From Ponticoccus alexandrii (GTDB lineage: Bacteria; Pseudomonadota; Alphaproteobacteria; Rhodobacterales; Rhodobacteraceae), in assembly GCF_016806125.1 (NCBI RefSeq), contig NZ_CP047166.1, positions 1,736,001 through 1,800,000 on the forward strand: DNA of 64,000 nucleotides, read 5' to 3'. Every line of letters starts with the position of its first letter. The first letter of the stretch is position 1. This document shows, one piece after another, positions 37,507 through 46,331 of the stretch. The notes beneath the pieces were generated by a model. It saw nothing but the letters and a program-made list of their open reading frames with translations. It was not told the DNA's origin and made no database searches. The position numbers and the translations under genes are program-made.

Positions 37507-38306
37507 GCCGGCACCGGATCGGCAAGCAGGGCCCGCGTGGCCTGCGCCACATCGTCCTGCCGCATCAGGCTTTCGCCGATCAGGAAGGCGCGGGCGCCGT
37601 GGCCGGCCATGTCAGCGAGGTCGGCGGGGGTATGCAGCCCGGATTCGCAGACGAGAAAGCGGTCGTCCGGGATTGCCCTGGACAACTCGCGCGTGGTGTC
37701 GAGTGTCAGCTCGAAGGTCTTGAGGTTGCGGTTGTTCACGCCGATCAGTGGCGAGCGCAGGGCCAGCGCGCGGTCCAGTTCGGCGCGGTCATGCACCTCG
37801 ATCAGCGCGTCCATGCCCCAGTCGAAAGCGCAAGCCTCAAGCTCTGCCGCCTGCGCGTCGGACACGCTGGCCATGATGATCAGGATGCAGTCGGCGCCAA
37901 GGCTGCGCGCTTCGGCCACCTGATAGGGGTCGTACATGAAATCCTTGCGCAGCGCGGGCAGGCCGGTCGCCAGCCGGGCGGCAGTCAGGTAGCCCTTGGC
38001 GCCCTGAAAGCTGGGCGTGTCGGTCAGAACCGACAGGCAGGTGGCTCCGCCGGTCTCGTAGGCGCTGGCCAAAGCGGCGGGCTCAAAATCGGCGCGGATC
38101 AGCCCCTTGGAAGGCGAGGCCTTCTTCACCTCGGCGATCAGGCCATAGCCGGTGCGCGCGGCCTCCCGCAGGGCCTGCGCGAAGGGGCGCACCGGATCGG
38201 CGTGGCGCGCGGCCTCTTCGACGGCGGCCATGGGGCGGGTGGCCTTGTCGGCGGCCACTTCCTCCAGCTTGTAGGCCTTGATCTTGTCGAGGATGGTCTC
38301 GGTCAT
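37503..38306 (-). CDS. trpC: Indole-3-glycerol-phosphate synthase
   Basis: The 267-residue TIM barrel closes the indole ring in tryptophan synthesis. Motifs: [16 protein letters not shown] (catalytic lysine), [36 protein letters not shown] and [11 protein letters not shown]. It is monofunctional (no TrpF domain). Overlaps moaC by 4 bases and begins 3 bases after ung. Confidence 0.97.
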   Translation of the reverse strand: MTETILDKIKAYKLEEVAADKATRPMAAVEEAARHADPVRPFAQALREAARTGYGLIAEVKKASPSKGLIRADFEPAALASAYETGGATCLSVLTDTPSFQGAKGYLTAARLATGLPALRKDFMYDPYQVAEARSLGADCILIIMASVSDAQAAELEACAFDWGMDALIEVHDRAELDRALALRSPLIGVNNRNLKTFELTLDTTRELSRAIPDDRFLVCESGLHTPADLADMAGHGARAFLIGESLMRQDDVAQATRALLADPVPA

Positions 38307-38309
38307 GCT

Positions 38310-38963
38310 CTAGCCTCTCGTCCAGTCGATCGGGGTCTCGCCTCTGGCAATAAGCCACTCGTTCACGCGCGAAAAGGGGCGCGAGCCGAAAAAGCCGCGC
38401 CGGGCGGACAGCGGCGAGGGGTGGGCGGATTGCAGGATCAGCGCGCCCGGGTGGGTCAGGCGCGGCGCGAAGCCTTGCGCGTGGCGGCCCCAGAGGATAT
38501 AGGCGCGCGGCGCGTCGTTCAGCGCCTCCAGCACCTCCTGCGTGAGCGTGGTCCAGCCAAGACGCGCGTGCCCCCCGGCCTGACCGGCGGGCACGGTCAG
38601 CGCGGTGTTCAGCAGCAGCACGCCTTGGGATGCCCAGAACCGCAGGTCGCCATCGGGCGGGCAGGCGCCGAGATCGTCGGACATTTCCTTGAAGATGTTG
38701 GTCAGCGACCGGGGCAGGGGGCGGACGTCGGGTTCGACCGAGAAGGCGAGGCCATGGGCATGGCCGGGCGTGGGGTAGGGGTCCTGCCCGAGGATGACGA
38801 CGCGGGTCGCGTCGGGCGGGCAGGCCTCCAGCGCGGCAAAAACGTGATGCGCGGGCGGCAGCACGTCCGGGGCATCCTTCAGCCGCTCCGCGATGGTGGG
38901 GTAGGCGCGTGCGAAGAATGGCAGATGCGCCCATGCGGCGGGCGGTGGTGGCAGTGTGGTCAT
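38310..38963 (-). CDS. ung: Uracil-DNA glycosylase
   Basis: The 217-residue family 1 enzyme removes uracil from DNA. The water-activating loop is LGQDPYPTPGHAHGLAFS (D61) and the DNA-intercalation loop is AHPSPLSARRGFF; NEWL near the C-terminus completes the fold. It interrupts the usual trpD-trpC order, sitting 75 bases after trpD (with a two-hairpin element between) and 3 bases before trpC. Confidence 0.96.
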   Translation of the reverse strand: MTTLPPPPAAWAHLPFFARAYPTIAERLKDAPDVLPPAHHVFAALEACPPDATRVVILGQDPYPTPGHAHGLAFSVEPDVRPLPRSLTNIFKEMSDDLGACPPDGDLRFWASQGVLLLNTALTVPAGQAGGHARLGWTTLTQEVLEALNDAPRAYILWGRHAQGFAPRLTHPGALILQSAHPSPLSARRGFFGSRPFSRVNEWLIARGETPIDWTRG

Positions 38964-38988
38964 GTCAGGCTCTCCGGCGGGCGCTTGG

Positions 38989-39032
38989 AAATTCCATGGA
39001 TGGAATTTGCAAAAGTTTTCGAAGACTTTTGC
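38989..39032. terminator. Two tandem palindromes after trpD
   Basis: A palindrome with core CATGGATG (38989-39008, 9 bp stem, GG loop) is followed by a 24-base palindrome with core GTTTTCGAAGAC (39009-39032; one G-T mismatch). They start 6 bases past the trpD stop on the minus strand and precede ung. The cores match those at 35804-35846, while the outer arms differ but still pair. Confidence 0.75.
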
Positions 39033-39038
39033 GCCCCA

Positions 39039-40055
39039 TCAGGCGGAGGTGGCCTTTGCCAGCGCCTCGACGCGCGCCAAGGCCGCGCCGCTGTCGATGC
39101 TCTCGCGGGCCTTGGCCGTGCCCTCGCGCAGGTCGGTGGCGCGGCCTGCGATCACCAGCGCGGCGGCGGCGTTCAGCAGCACCGCGTCGCGATAGGCCCC
39201 GGCCTCGCCGCCCAGCAGGGCGCGGAAGGCGCGGCCGTTCTCCTCGGGCGTGCCGCCGACGATGGCTTCGAAGGGATGCACCGGCAGGCCCGCGTCCTCG
39301 GGGTGGATCTCGACCTCGCGGATCGAGCCGTCCTCTTCCAGCGCCGCGACCCAGGACACCCCGGTGATCGTCAGCTCATCGGTGCCGTCCGAGCCGTGCA
39401 CCAGCCAGGCCCGCTCGGACCCGAGCTGCCCCAGCGTTTCCGCCATGGGCCGGATCAGGTCGCGCGAGAAGGCGCCGGTCAGCTGGCGCTTCACACCCGC
39501 GGGGTTGGTCAGCGGGCCGAGGATGTTGAAGATCGTCCGAGTGCCGAGCTCTGCCCGGACCGGGCCGACATGAGCCATGGCAGGATGGTGCATGGGCGCC
39601 ATCATGAAGCAGATGCCGACCTCGGCCAGCGCCTTTTCGACCACATCCGGGCCGACCATGACCTGAATGCCCATCTGCCCCAGCGCATCCGCCGCGCCGG
39701 ACTTGGACGAGAGGTTGCGGTTGCCGTGTTTGGCCACCGGCACGCCCGCGCCCGCGACTACGAAGGCCGTGGCGGTCGAGATGTTCAGCGTGCCCTTGCC
39801 GTCGCCGCCGGTGCCGACGATGTCCATGGCGCCCGCGGGTGCCTTCACCGGGTTGCACTTGGACCGCATGACGGCGGCGGCGGCGGCGTATTCGTCCACC
39901 GTCTCGCCGCGCGTGCGCATGGCCATCAGCAGGCCGCCGATCTGGGCGGGCGTGGCCTGACCCTCGAAGAGGATGCCGAAGGCCTTCTCGGCCTCGGCAC
40001 GGGACAGCGGGCGGTCGGCGGCCTTGCCGATCAGCGGGCGCAGGTCGTCGCTCAT
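39039..40055 (-). CDS. trpD: Anthranilate phosphoribosyltransferase
   Basis: The 338-residue enzyme links anthranilate to PRPP. The diphosphate-binding motif is [17 protein letters not shown], followed by [36 protein letters not shown] and [11 protein letters not shown]. The start at 40055 overlaps trpG by 4 bases, so TrpG and TrpD are separate but coupled proteins. Confidence 0.97.
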   Translation of the reverse strand: MSDDLRPLIGKAADRPLSRAEAEKAFGILFEGQATPAQIGGLLMAMRTRGETVDEYAAAAAVMRSKCNPVKAPAGAMDIVGTGGDGKGTLNISTATAFVVAGAGVPVAKHGNRNLSSKSGAADALGQMGIQVMVGPDVVEKALAEVGICFMMAPMHHPAMAHVGPVRAELGTRTIFNILGPLTNPAGVKRQLTGAFSRDLIRPMAETLGQLGSERAWLVHGSDGTDELTITGVSWVAALEEDGSIREVEIHPEDAGLPVHPFEAIVGGTPEENGRAFRALLGGEAGAYRDAVLLNAAAALVIAGRATDLREGTAKARESIDSGAALARVEALAKATSA

Positions 40056-40633
40056 GCCGGCACCTTCAGGGCGTCGAGGAAGGTCTGCAGCATGGCGTGA
40101 CCGTGCTGCGACCGGATGCTCTCGGGGTGGAACTGCACGCCGTGGATCGGCAATTCGCGGTGCGCCAGCCCCATGATGGTGCCGTCCGACAGCTCTGCCG
40201 TGACCTCCAGCGCCTCGGGCAGGTCGCTGCGCCGCACCACCAGCGAGTGGTAGCGCGTGGCCTGAAGGGGCGAGGGCAGGCCGCGAAAGACGCTTTTGCC
40301 GCTGTGGTGGATCTCGCCCATCTTGCCGTGCACGATCTCGTCGTGGCGCACCACCGTGCCGCCGAAGGCCTGCCCGATGGTCTGGTGTCCGAGGCAAACG
40401 CCCAGCAGCGGCGTGCGCGTCTCTGCCGCCGCCTGCGTCAGCGCCAGACAGATGCCCGCGCGGTCGGGGTCACAGGGGCCCGGCGACAGGACGATCCCGG
40501 CGGGGTTCATGGCCATGGCTTGCTGCACGTTCAGCGCGTCATTCCGCCAGACCTTCACGTCAGCCCCGAGCTCGCCGAGGTAATGGACGAGGTTATAGGT
40601 GAAGCTGTCGTAGTTATCTATCAGCAGAAGCAT
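40052..40633 (-). CDS. trpG: Anthranilate synthase glutamine amidotransferase component
   Basis: The 193-residue class I amidotransferase supplies ammonia to TrpE. Catalytic cysteine in [17 protein letters not shown] and the His-Glu pair in [15 protein letters not shown]-terminus [20 protein letters not shown]. The start at 40633 matches the family; upstream residues look non-coding. trpE is not adjacent in this window. Confidence 0.97.
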   Translation of the reverse strand: MLLLIDNYDSFTYNLVHYLGELGADVKVWRNDALNVQQAMAMNPAGIVLSPGPCDPDRAGICLALTQAAAETRTPLLGVCLGHQTIGQAFGGTVVRHDEIVHGKMGEIHHSGKSVFRGLPSPLQATRYHSLVVRRSDLPEALEVTAELSDGTIMGLAHRELPIHGVQFHPESIRSQHGHAMLQTFLDALKVPA

Positions 40634-40783
40634 GGGAATCCGTCTCTCGGGGCTGGCGGGAGGGGTCTTGGTCGCGGTATACATGCGCAGGCAGGCGGCA
40701 TGGCGTCAAGGCCCCGACACCAGAGGCGGGGCGGGCAGGGGCCGCCGACGAGACGAGGCGCGACAAGGGCGGAGACAGGCGGC

Positions 40784-42850
40784 ATGGCCAAGGGTTTTGT
40801 GATCGGAGCGATCTGGGGCGGGGTGGTGGCCGTGGGGGGCGCTGCAGGTCTGTCGGTGATGACGGGACCGGTGGCCGAGACCGGGTTTCCGTCCCTTGCA
40901 AGCCCGGACGCAGCGACCGGTCCGGCGGTCACGGAGACGGAGGTCGCCGCCGATCCCGGTGCCCGCACTGACGGTGGGGCTGCGGATGGCCCCGCTGTCG
41001 GGGATGGGGCGCCTGATCCTGACATGGGCGTTGCAGATGCGGATGTCGCCGCCGGGGAGCCGGCGGGCGATGACCGGGTTGCGGACCCGGTGACCGCCGC
41101 CGGGAGGGATCTGGCGCCGGTGGCAGGGGAGGTGCCCGTCCCGGAAGGCCTTGCCCCGGATGGAGCCGCAAAGCAGGGCGCGGAGACAGCAGGACCCGCC
41201 CCGGAGGCCGATACCGAGGTGCCGGGCAGCCTTGCCGCACCAGAGGCCAGTGCGGCATCCGGTGCTGCCGCCGGGGCCCGGCCCGGGGATCCGCGTCCCG
41301 GCGAGACGGCGGCGCAGCCCCTGGCAGAGGCGGCGCCCGATCCGGTGGCGCGGGTCCCGGAACGGGGCGAGACCACCGTTCAGGCCGGGGACCGGGGCGT
41401 TGACCTGACCCTTGCCCCGGCAGAGCCCGAAGAGGACCCGGCGCCCGTACCCGAGCCGCTGACCGAGGTGGCCCGCTCCGGTGCACCGGCGGGGGTCCCG
41501 GACCCCGGGGCCGACGATGCCGCGCCGGACGGGTCGGGGACGGCACCGCCCGCTGACCCTGCGGTCGGGGACACCCCCGAGGCGCCGCCCGCTGCCGGTG
41601 CCGAGGTGGCCGATACGCTGGACCTTGCCGCGCTGACGCCGGTGGAGCCGGTTTCGCCGCTGGGCCAGGGCGCCGCGCCGCAGGCCAGCCCGGGTGCACC
41701 GGACCCCGAGGCAGAGCCGCAGATTTCTGCCGATCCCGGCCTGCCGCCGAAGCCCGTTGAAGAAGGCCCCGGGCTGCGGGACGACGCGCGGGGGACTGCG
41801 GCGGAAAACCCCGCGGCCCTGACCGACGCGCCAGAGACTGCGGAGGACGGCGCCGGGGCCGTGAGAGGCGGGCCGGAGATTGCGAAGGACGCCCCCGAAG
41901 CCTTGACCGAAGCGCCGGAGATTGCAGAGGACGGCCCCGACGTCGTCAGAGACGCGCCGGAAACTGCAGAAGAAGACCCCAAGACAGCGGAGGACGCGGA
42001 ACAGGGCCGCCTTCAGACCCGCGCCGGGTCGCTGGTGTCGAACCGCGAACCCGCTGTGCAGCAGAACCGCCTGCCCAGCATCGCCGCCGATGCGCCCGAA
42101 AGTCCCGGGGCGCAGCCGGATGCGCCCGAAGCCGCGGCTTCCGCCCTTGCGGCCCTGCCTGAGGACAGCCCGCTAGTCCGCAATGCCGCCGCCTTCGAGG
42201 CCCCCGCCGGGGTGCCGCGCATGGCTGTTGTGCTGATCGACGACGGCTCTGGCCCGCTGGGTCCCGAGGCGCTGGAGAGCTTCCCCTTCCGGGTGACCTT
42301 CGCCATCGCGCCGGGCCACCCGGACCCGCAGGGGGCGGCGGCGGGCTACCGCGCGCTCGGCTTCGAGGTCATGGCGGTGGGCGCGGTGCCGGCGGGGGCT
42401 TTGCCTTCGGATGTGGAAGTCGCCCTCGCCGGTGCCCTGAGCGCCGTGCCGCAGGCGGTGGGGGTTCTGGAGGACAGCTCTGGCAGCTTTCAGGCGGACC
42501 GCGACGTGGCAGCGCAGACGACGGATTACCTGCTGGCCTCCGGTCACGGGCTGGTCATGATGCCGAAGGGCCTGAACACCGCGCAGAAACTGGCGCTGAA
42601 AGAGGGCGTGCCCTCGGCCTCGCTGTTCCGGGACTTCGACGCGGAAGGCCAGTCGGCCAGCGTGATCCGGCGGATCTTCGATCAGGCCGCCTTCCGCGCG
42701 CGGCAGGAGGGCGCTGTGGTCATGCTGGGCCGCCTGCGCGCGGATACGGTTTCGGCGCTGGTGCTCTGGGGGCTGCAGGATCGCGGCTCGACCATCACGC
42801 TGGTGCCGATCTCGACGGTGCTGGCGGAATCGCTGCGCGCGGTGGAATGA
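40784..42850 (+). CDS. Membrane-anchored divergent polysaccharide deacetylase family protein with long disordered linker
   Basis: The 688-residue protein starts with one membrane anchor (FVIGAIWGGVVAVGGAAGL), then about 440 residues of Pro/Ala/Glu/Asp-rich low complexity with degenerate units such as DAPETAEDG and EAPEIAEDGPDVV, and ends in a divergent polysaccharide deacetylase domain (roughly residues 475-688: MAVVLIDDGSGPLGPEAL, FRVTFAIAPGHPD, GLVMMPKGLNTAQK, ASVIRRIFDQAAFRARQEG). This YibQ-like family has no proven activity. The linker could span the periplasm or peptidoglycan. Start ATG at 40784 follows GGAGACAGG. Confidence 0.85.
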   Translation: MAKGFVIGAIWGGVVAVGGAAGLSVMTGPVAETGFPSLASPDAATGPAVTETEVAADPGARTDGGAADGPAVGDGAPDPDMGVADADVAAGEPAGDDRVADPVTAAGRDLAPVAGEVPVPEGLAPDGAAKQGAETAGPAPEADTEVPGSLAAPEASAASGAAAGARPGDPRPGETAAQPLAEAAPDPVARVPERGETTVQAGDRGVDLTLAPAEPEEDPAPVPEPLTEVARSGAPAGVPDPGADDAAPDGSGTAPPADPAVGDTPEAPPAAGAEVADTLDLAALTPVEPVSPLGQGAAPQASPGAPDPEAEPQISADPGLPPKPVEEGPGLRDDARGTAAENPAALTDAPETAEDGAGAVRGGPEIAKDAPEALTEAPEIAEDGPDVVRDAPETAEEDPKTAEDAEQGRLQTRAGSLVSNREPAVQQNRLPSIAADAPESPGAQPDAPEAAASALAALPEDSPLVRNAAAFEAPAGVPRMAVVLIDDGSGPLGPEALESFPFRVTFAIAPGHPDPQGAAAGYRALGFEVMAVGAVPAGALPSDVEVALAGALSAVPQAVGVLEDSSGSFQADRDVAAQTTDYLLASGHGLVMMPKGLNTAQKLALKEGVPSASLFRDFDAEGQSASVIRRIFDQAAFRARQEGAVVMLGRLRADTVSALVLWGLQDRGSTITLVPISTVLAESLRAVE

Positions 42851-42911
42851 TCGCGGGAGCTTTTTTGCCCGCGCGAGACCGATTGGGGGGCAAGTCCCGC
42901 TGCGCAGCCCT

Positions 42912-42966
42912 GCGAGAGGCGCTGCCTCTCGCGCTCTCCGAGGTATTTAGGGACCAAAGAAGAAGG
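42912..42966. repeat. Dispersed repeat: hairpin plus conserved CGAGGTATTT...ACCAAAGAAG tail (copy 2)
   Basis: A 9 bp perfect hairpin (42912-42920/42924-42932, loop GCT) is followed by CTCTCCGAGGTATTTAGGG and ACCAAAGAAGAAGG, nearly the same tail as at 2503-2536. It lies between the deacetylase gene and the DUF1638 gene. Confidence 0.6.
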
Positions 42967-43016
42967 CGGCCCTGGGGGCGGGTCGGGTCCTGGGGCCTGA
43001 CTGCCCGGCGGTTCGG

Positions 43017-43658
43017 TCAGACGGCCCAGGCTTCTATCGCGCGGGCCAGGTCGCCGTAGCCGGTGAAGCGCCGCTCGAAGGTCAGGCCCAGCCGGTCGGC
43101 ACTGGCGCGGGCCTTTTCGGTAAGGGCCGGGTCGTCGGTCTGGGCGAGGTAGACGAGCCGCTCGTAATTGCCGAAATACAGGTCGCGCAATTCGGGGTGG
43201 CGGTCGAGGCCAAGCGGCACCCAGACGAAGGCATCGAACTGTCGCGCCAGAAAATCGGTGAGGTAGAAGGCCGTGACCTCGTCGCGCGCCTCGAACCGCG
43301 CCAGCCCGTCGAAAAAGGCGTAGCAATGCGGGCCGGGGACCATCTCGACATCCAGCTCGGCGCAGGCGGCCTGAAGGGCGCCGCCGGTGCCACAATCGGC
43401 GTAGACGACGCAGAGGCGGTCATAGGCCCCGCGATGCCGGGCCACCGCCGTGCGGACCGCATCGGTGATCCGCTCGGGGTGGTTGTGCAGGATCGCGGGC
43501 AGGCAGGTCAGGTCAAGGTGATCCCAGCCGTTCAGCCGCTTCAGGTCGAGGATTTCGCGCGCCAGCGCGCCGCAGGCGATCAGCAGGACGCGCCCCCGGC
43601 CCGAGGGCGCCAGCCCCGTGCGCGTCAGCGCGTGGTCGTCAGGGGTGCGGGTCGTCAT
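43017..43658 (-). CDS. DUF1638 protein
   Basis: The 213-residue protein matches DUF1638: LLIACGALAREILDLKRLNG, CLPAILHNHPERI, VVYADCGTGGALQA and PGPHCYAFFDGL. Genes of this family occur beside corrinoid-dependent methyltransferases, and one cysteine-rich core (CG, DCG, HCY) could bind a metal or cofactor. Here a corrinoid protein lies 570 bases upstream on the same strand. Start at 43658 (MTTRTPDDHAL); it overlaps the small membrane-protein gene by 20 bases. Confidence 0.85.
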   Translation of the reverse strand: MTTRTPDDHALTRTGLAPSGRGRVLLIACGALAREILDLKRLNGWDHLDLTCLPAILHNHPERITDAVRTAVARHRGAYDRLCVVYADCGTGGALQAACAELDVEMVPGPHCYAFFDGLARFEARDEVTAFYLTDFLARQFDAFVWVPLGLDRHPELRDLYFGNYERLVYLAQTDDPALTEKARASADRLGLTFERRFTGYGDLARAIEAWAV

Positions 43659-43812
43659 AGGGCACATGCGCAAGTCCCCAGCGGGCGAGCAGCGCAAGCG
43701 CGAGCAGAACGGGGATCACCGTCAGCAGACCCCACGAGGACAGCGCCCAGACGGTCAGGGCTGCGGCGGCAAGAACCGCGAGGATCAGCAGGGCGAAAAA
43801 CGTCACAGGCAT
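43639..43812 (-). CDS. Small membrane protein (57 residues)
   Basis: Starts at 43812 (MPVTFFALLILAVLAAAAL) after GAGAGGAGACC. Two hydrophobic segments and a short polar C-terminus (HVPYDDPHP) are seen. No family recognised. It overlaps the DUF1638 start, so translation is probably coupled. Confidence 0.65.
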   Translation of the reverse strand: MPVTFFALLILAVLAAAALTVWALSSWGLLTVIPVLLALALLARWGLAHVPYDDPHP

Positions 43813-44230
43813 AACGGTCTCCTCTCTCTGAACAATATGTGGCAAATCTCCGGGAAGAAAAACCCCAATTGACCCGGCAGGCGATGTTTGGGTGCAGGCT
43901 CACGGAAACTTGCCCTGGTGCTGCGTTTCCAGGCAGACGAAGGCGCGCCCGGGCAGGCCGCGTCGGCAGAGGTGGCGGTCGGCGCGTCCGGTTCGGCGCG
44001 CCGCGTCGTCCTGATCGCGGCCTGCCGCGCATCGAAGGGGCAAGAGGGGGCCGCCCCGCCGTCGTCAGGACGCAGGGGCCAGCCTGTGCCGGGCGCGCGG
44101 CGGCTTGCCAGCGGTGTCGCGGGCAGGAGACGCGCGACGTCGCAGGGCCGGGTGGGGCGGTGGTGCAGGATCATCACGCCCGGGGGCTGCCGGTCGGGCG
44201 GTGTCGCCCGGTTGCGGCGGAGGATCGCTG
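43813..44230. other. Intergenic region without a convincing gene
   Basis: Open frames here are arginine-rich and have the composition of non-coding GC-rich DNA. The part near 43830-43880 is AT-richer and may hold the promoter of the small membrane protein/DUF1638 pair. Nothing else is evident. Confidence 0.5.
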
Positions 44231-44932
44231 TCAGCCCGCCGACATCTGGTTGTGCTTGCGGCTGATAAAGTCCTTCGCCGTTTCCACCGCGACGGCGGCG
44301 TCGCGGCAATAGGCGTCGGCGCCGATGGCCTTGCCGAACTCTTCGTTCAGCGGCGCGCCGCCGACCAGCACGATATAGTCGTCGCGGATGCCCTGCTCGA
44401 CCATCGCGTCGATGACGACCTTCATGTAGGGCATCGTCGTGGTCAGCAGCGCCGACATGCCGAGGATATCGGCCTCTTCGGCCTTGATCGCCTCCAGATA
44501 CTTCTCGACCGGGTTGTTGATGCCCAGATCGACCACCTCGAAACCCGCGCCTTCCATCATCATCGAGACGAGGTTCTTGCCGATGTCGTGGATGTCGCCC
44601 TTGACGGTGCCGATCACCATCTTGCCCATGCGCGGTGCGCCGGTCTCTGCCAGCAGCGGCTTGAGGATCGCCATGCCCGCCTTCATCGCGTTGGCGGCCA
44701 GCAGCACCTCGGGGACGAAGAGGATGCCATCGCGGAAGTCGCGGCCGACGATGGTCATGCCTCCAACAAGCGCCTCTGTCAGGACGCGGTAGGGGGCCCA
44801 TCCGCGTTCCAGCAGGATGTTGACGCCTTCCTCGATCTCATCCTTGAGACCGTCGTAAAGGTCGTCGTACATCTGTTGGACAAGTTCCTCGTCGTCGAGT
44901 TCGCTGAGGATGATGTCGTCTTCGTCGGACAT
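44231..44932 (-). CDS. Corrinoid (B12-binding) protein, MtbC-like
   Basis: The 233-residue protein has a helical cap domain (LLERGWAPYRVLTEALVGGM) and a Rossmann B12-binding domain with the cobalt-ligating motif DIHDIGKN (DxHxxG), followed by GINNPVEKYL and VLVGGAPLNEEF. It carries methyl groups on cobalamin between methyltransferase partners. In the roseobacter Phaeobacter inhibens methionine synthase is split into separate proteins, one of which is such a B12 domain; this gene is a good candidate for that subunit. The start at 44932 (MSDEDDIILSELDDEELVQ) begins the conserved part. Confidence 0.88.
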   Translation of the reverse strand: MSDEDDIILSELDDEELVQQMYDDLYDGLKDEIEEGVNILLERGWAPYRVLTEALVGGMTIVGRDFRDGILFVPEVLLAANAMKAGMAILKPLLAETGAPRMGKMVIGTVKGDIHDIGKNLVSMMMEGAGFEVVDLGINNPVEKYLEAIKAEEADILGMSALLTTTMPYMKVVIDAMVEQGIRDDYIVLVGGAPLNEEFGKAIGADAYCRDAAVAVETAKDFISRKHNQMSAG

Positions 44933-45072
44933 GGCGCGCGTTTTCCCTGGGCGAGGCCCCGTTAAAGGGCCGGTCTTCCTGCGATTATCTGTCACGCTGG
45001 CAAATCCGCAGTTGGCGGATTGCGACATGGGGGGCGGCAGGACCGACCTCTGCGGCGTGTCTAGGCCGGGGA

Positions 45073-45101
45073 TTGTAAATGTTCCGTAAATGTTCTATTC
45101 T
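45073..45101 (+). promoter_or_regulatory. SOS-controlled promoter of the PA0069-type gene
   Basis: TTGTAA (45073-45078), a 17 bp spacer and TATTCT (45096-45101) form a promoter. A perfect alphaproteobacterial LexA box GTTC-N7-GTTC (45081-45095) fills the spacer. Seven bases beyond the -10 lies the A of the ATG at 45108, so the transcript would be leaderless. Confidence 0.8.
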
Positions 45102-45107
45102 CACGGC

Positions 45108-46193
45108 ATGCCGAACACCGCCCGCCCCGTTGCCGCCGATCTGCGCCCCGGACGAGGGGCGGCCAGCCGTGACAGCGGGCGGTTCGAGGCCCAGACGCGG
45201 CACGACGAGCATGATGGCTGGGACATTCCCGAGGACAGGGACGTCTTGCGCACCGTGGTCAGCGAAGAGCGTCCGCGATCCGTCATCACCTACGTGAAAT
45301 CGCCTGACATTCCCTTCGACCGGACGCTCAATCCCTATCGCGGCTGCGAGCACGGCTGCATCTATTGCTTCGCCCGCCCGACCCATGCGTGGCTGGGGCT
45401 TTCGCCGGGGCTCGACTTCGAGACGCGGCTGATCGCCCGGCCAGAGGCGCCCGCCGTGCTGGACAGGGAGTTGCGGCGCCGGGGCTACAGCGTCGCGCCC
45501 CTGGCCATCGGCACGAACACCGACCCCTACCAGCCGGTCGAGAAGGAGCGCGGGATCATGCGGGCCTGCCTTCAGGTCCTGAGCGCCTTCAATCACCCGG
45601 TCGGCATCGTCACCAAGGGCACGCTGGTCGAGCGCGACATCGACATCCTCGCCCCCATGGCGGCGCGCGGGCTGGTGCGTGTCGGCATATCCGTCACCAC
45701 GCTGGACGCGGGCCTGTCGCGCAGGATGGAGCCGCGCGTGCCCGCCCCCAAGAGGCGGCTGGAAACCATCCGGCGGCTGACAGAGGCCGGTATCCCGGTG
45801 CGGATCATGGTCTCTCCGGTCGTGCCCGCGCTCACCGATCCGGAGCTTGAGGCGATCCTGAAAGCGGGTGCCGAGGCCGGGGCCGATGCCGCAAGCTGGA
45901 TCATGTTGCGCCTGCCGCTGGAGGTGGCGCCGCTTTGGCAGGACTGGCTGGCGGAGCATTACCCCGACAGGGCCGCGCGCGTCATGAACCACCTGCGCGC
46001 CATGCATGGTGGAGAGGTCTATTCGGCCAAGTGGTTCCACCGGATGCGGGGCGAGGGGCCCTATGCCGAGATCATCGCCCAGCGGTTCACCCGGGCGGCG
46101 CGGGCGCTGGGGCTCGACCGCAGGCAACCGCCCCTGCGCTGCGACCTGTTCCGGCCGCCGCTGGGGACAGCCGAGCAACCCGCGCTGTTCTGA
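45108..46193 (+). CDS. PA0069-family radical SAM protein (SplB-like), SOS-regulated
   Basis: The 361-residue protein has the radical SAM motif CEHGCIYCFARPTHAW and further family segments IGTNTDPYQPVE, GIVTKGTLVERDIDIL and GISVTTLDAGLSRRMEPR. PA0069/COG1533 proteins are distant relatives of spore photoproduct lyase, but their substrate has not been shown. The LexA box at 45081-45095 argues for a DNA-damage role. ATG 45108 is preferred over 45090, which would lie inside the LexA box and upstream of the expected transcription start. No Shine-Dalgarno is seen, consistent with a leaderless mRNA. Confidence 0.9.
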   Translation: MPNTARPVAADLRPGRGAASRDSGRFEAQTRHDEHDGWDIPEDRDVLRTVVSEERPRSVITYVKSPDIPFDRTLNPYRGCEHGCIYCFARPTHAWLGLSPGLDFETRLIARPEAPAVLDRELRRRGYSVAPLAIGTNTDPYQPVEKERGIMRACLQVLSAFNHPVGIVTKGTLVERDIDILAPMAARGLVRVGISVTTLDAGLSRRMEPRVPAPKRRLETIRRLTEAGIPVRIMVSPVVPALTDPELEAILKAGAEAGADAASWIMLRLPLEVAPLWQDWLAEHYPDRAARVMNHLRAMHGGEVYSAKWFHRMRGEGPYAEIIAQRFTRAARALGLDRRQPPLRCDLFRPPLGTAEQPALF

Positions 46194-46331
46194 CGATCCC
46201 GCATCCCGCATCCGGGTTCCCGCGCATTTGCGCACAGATGCTGTGACCGCAAGGCGGGGATGCGCGAGGTTGGCGCGGGGCAGGGGGTGCCTATCTCTGG
46301 TCCCAACGTTTCAAATCGAAAGGAAAGCGCC

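Noticed and set aside
44933-45072. Cobalamin riboswitch upstream of the corrinoid protein gene
   Set aside because: The leader is too short, and no B12-box-like conserved element is visible; only a small AATCCGC/GCGGATT hairpin near 45003-45021.
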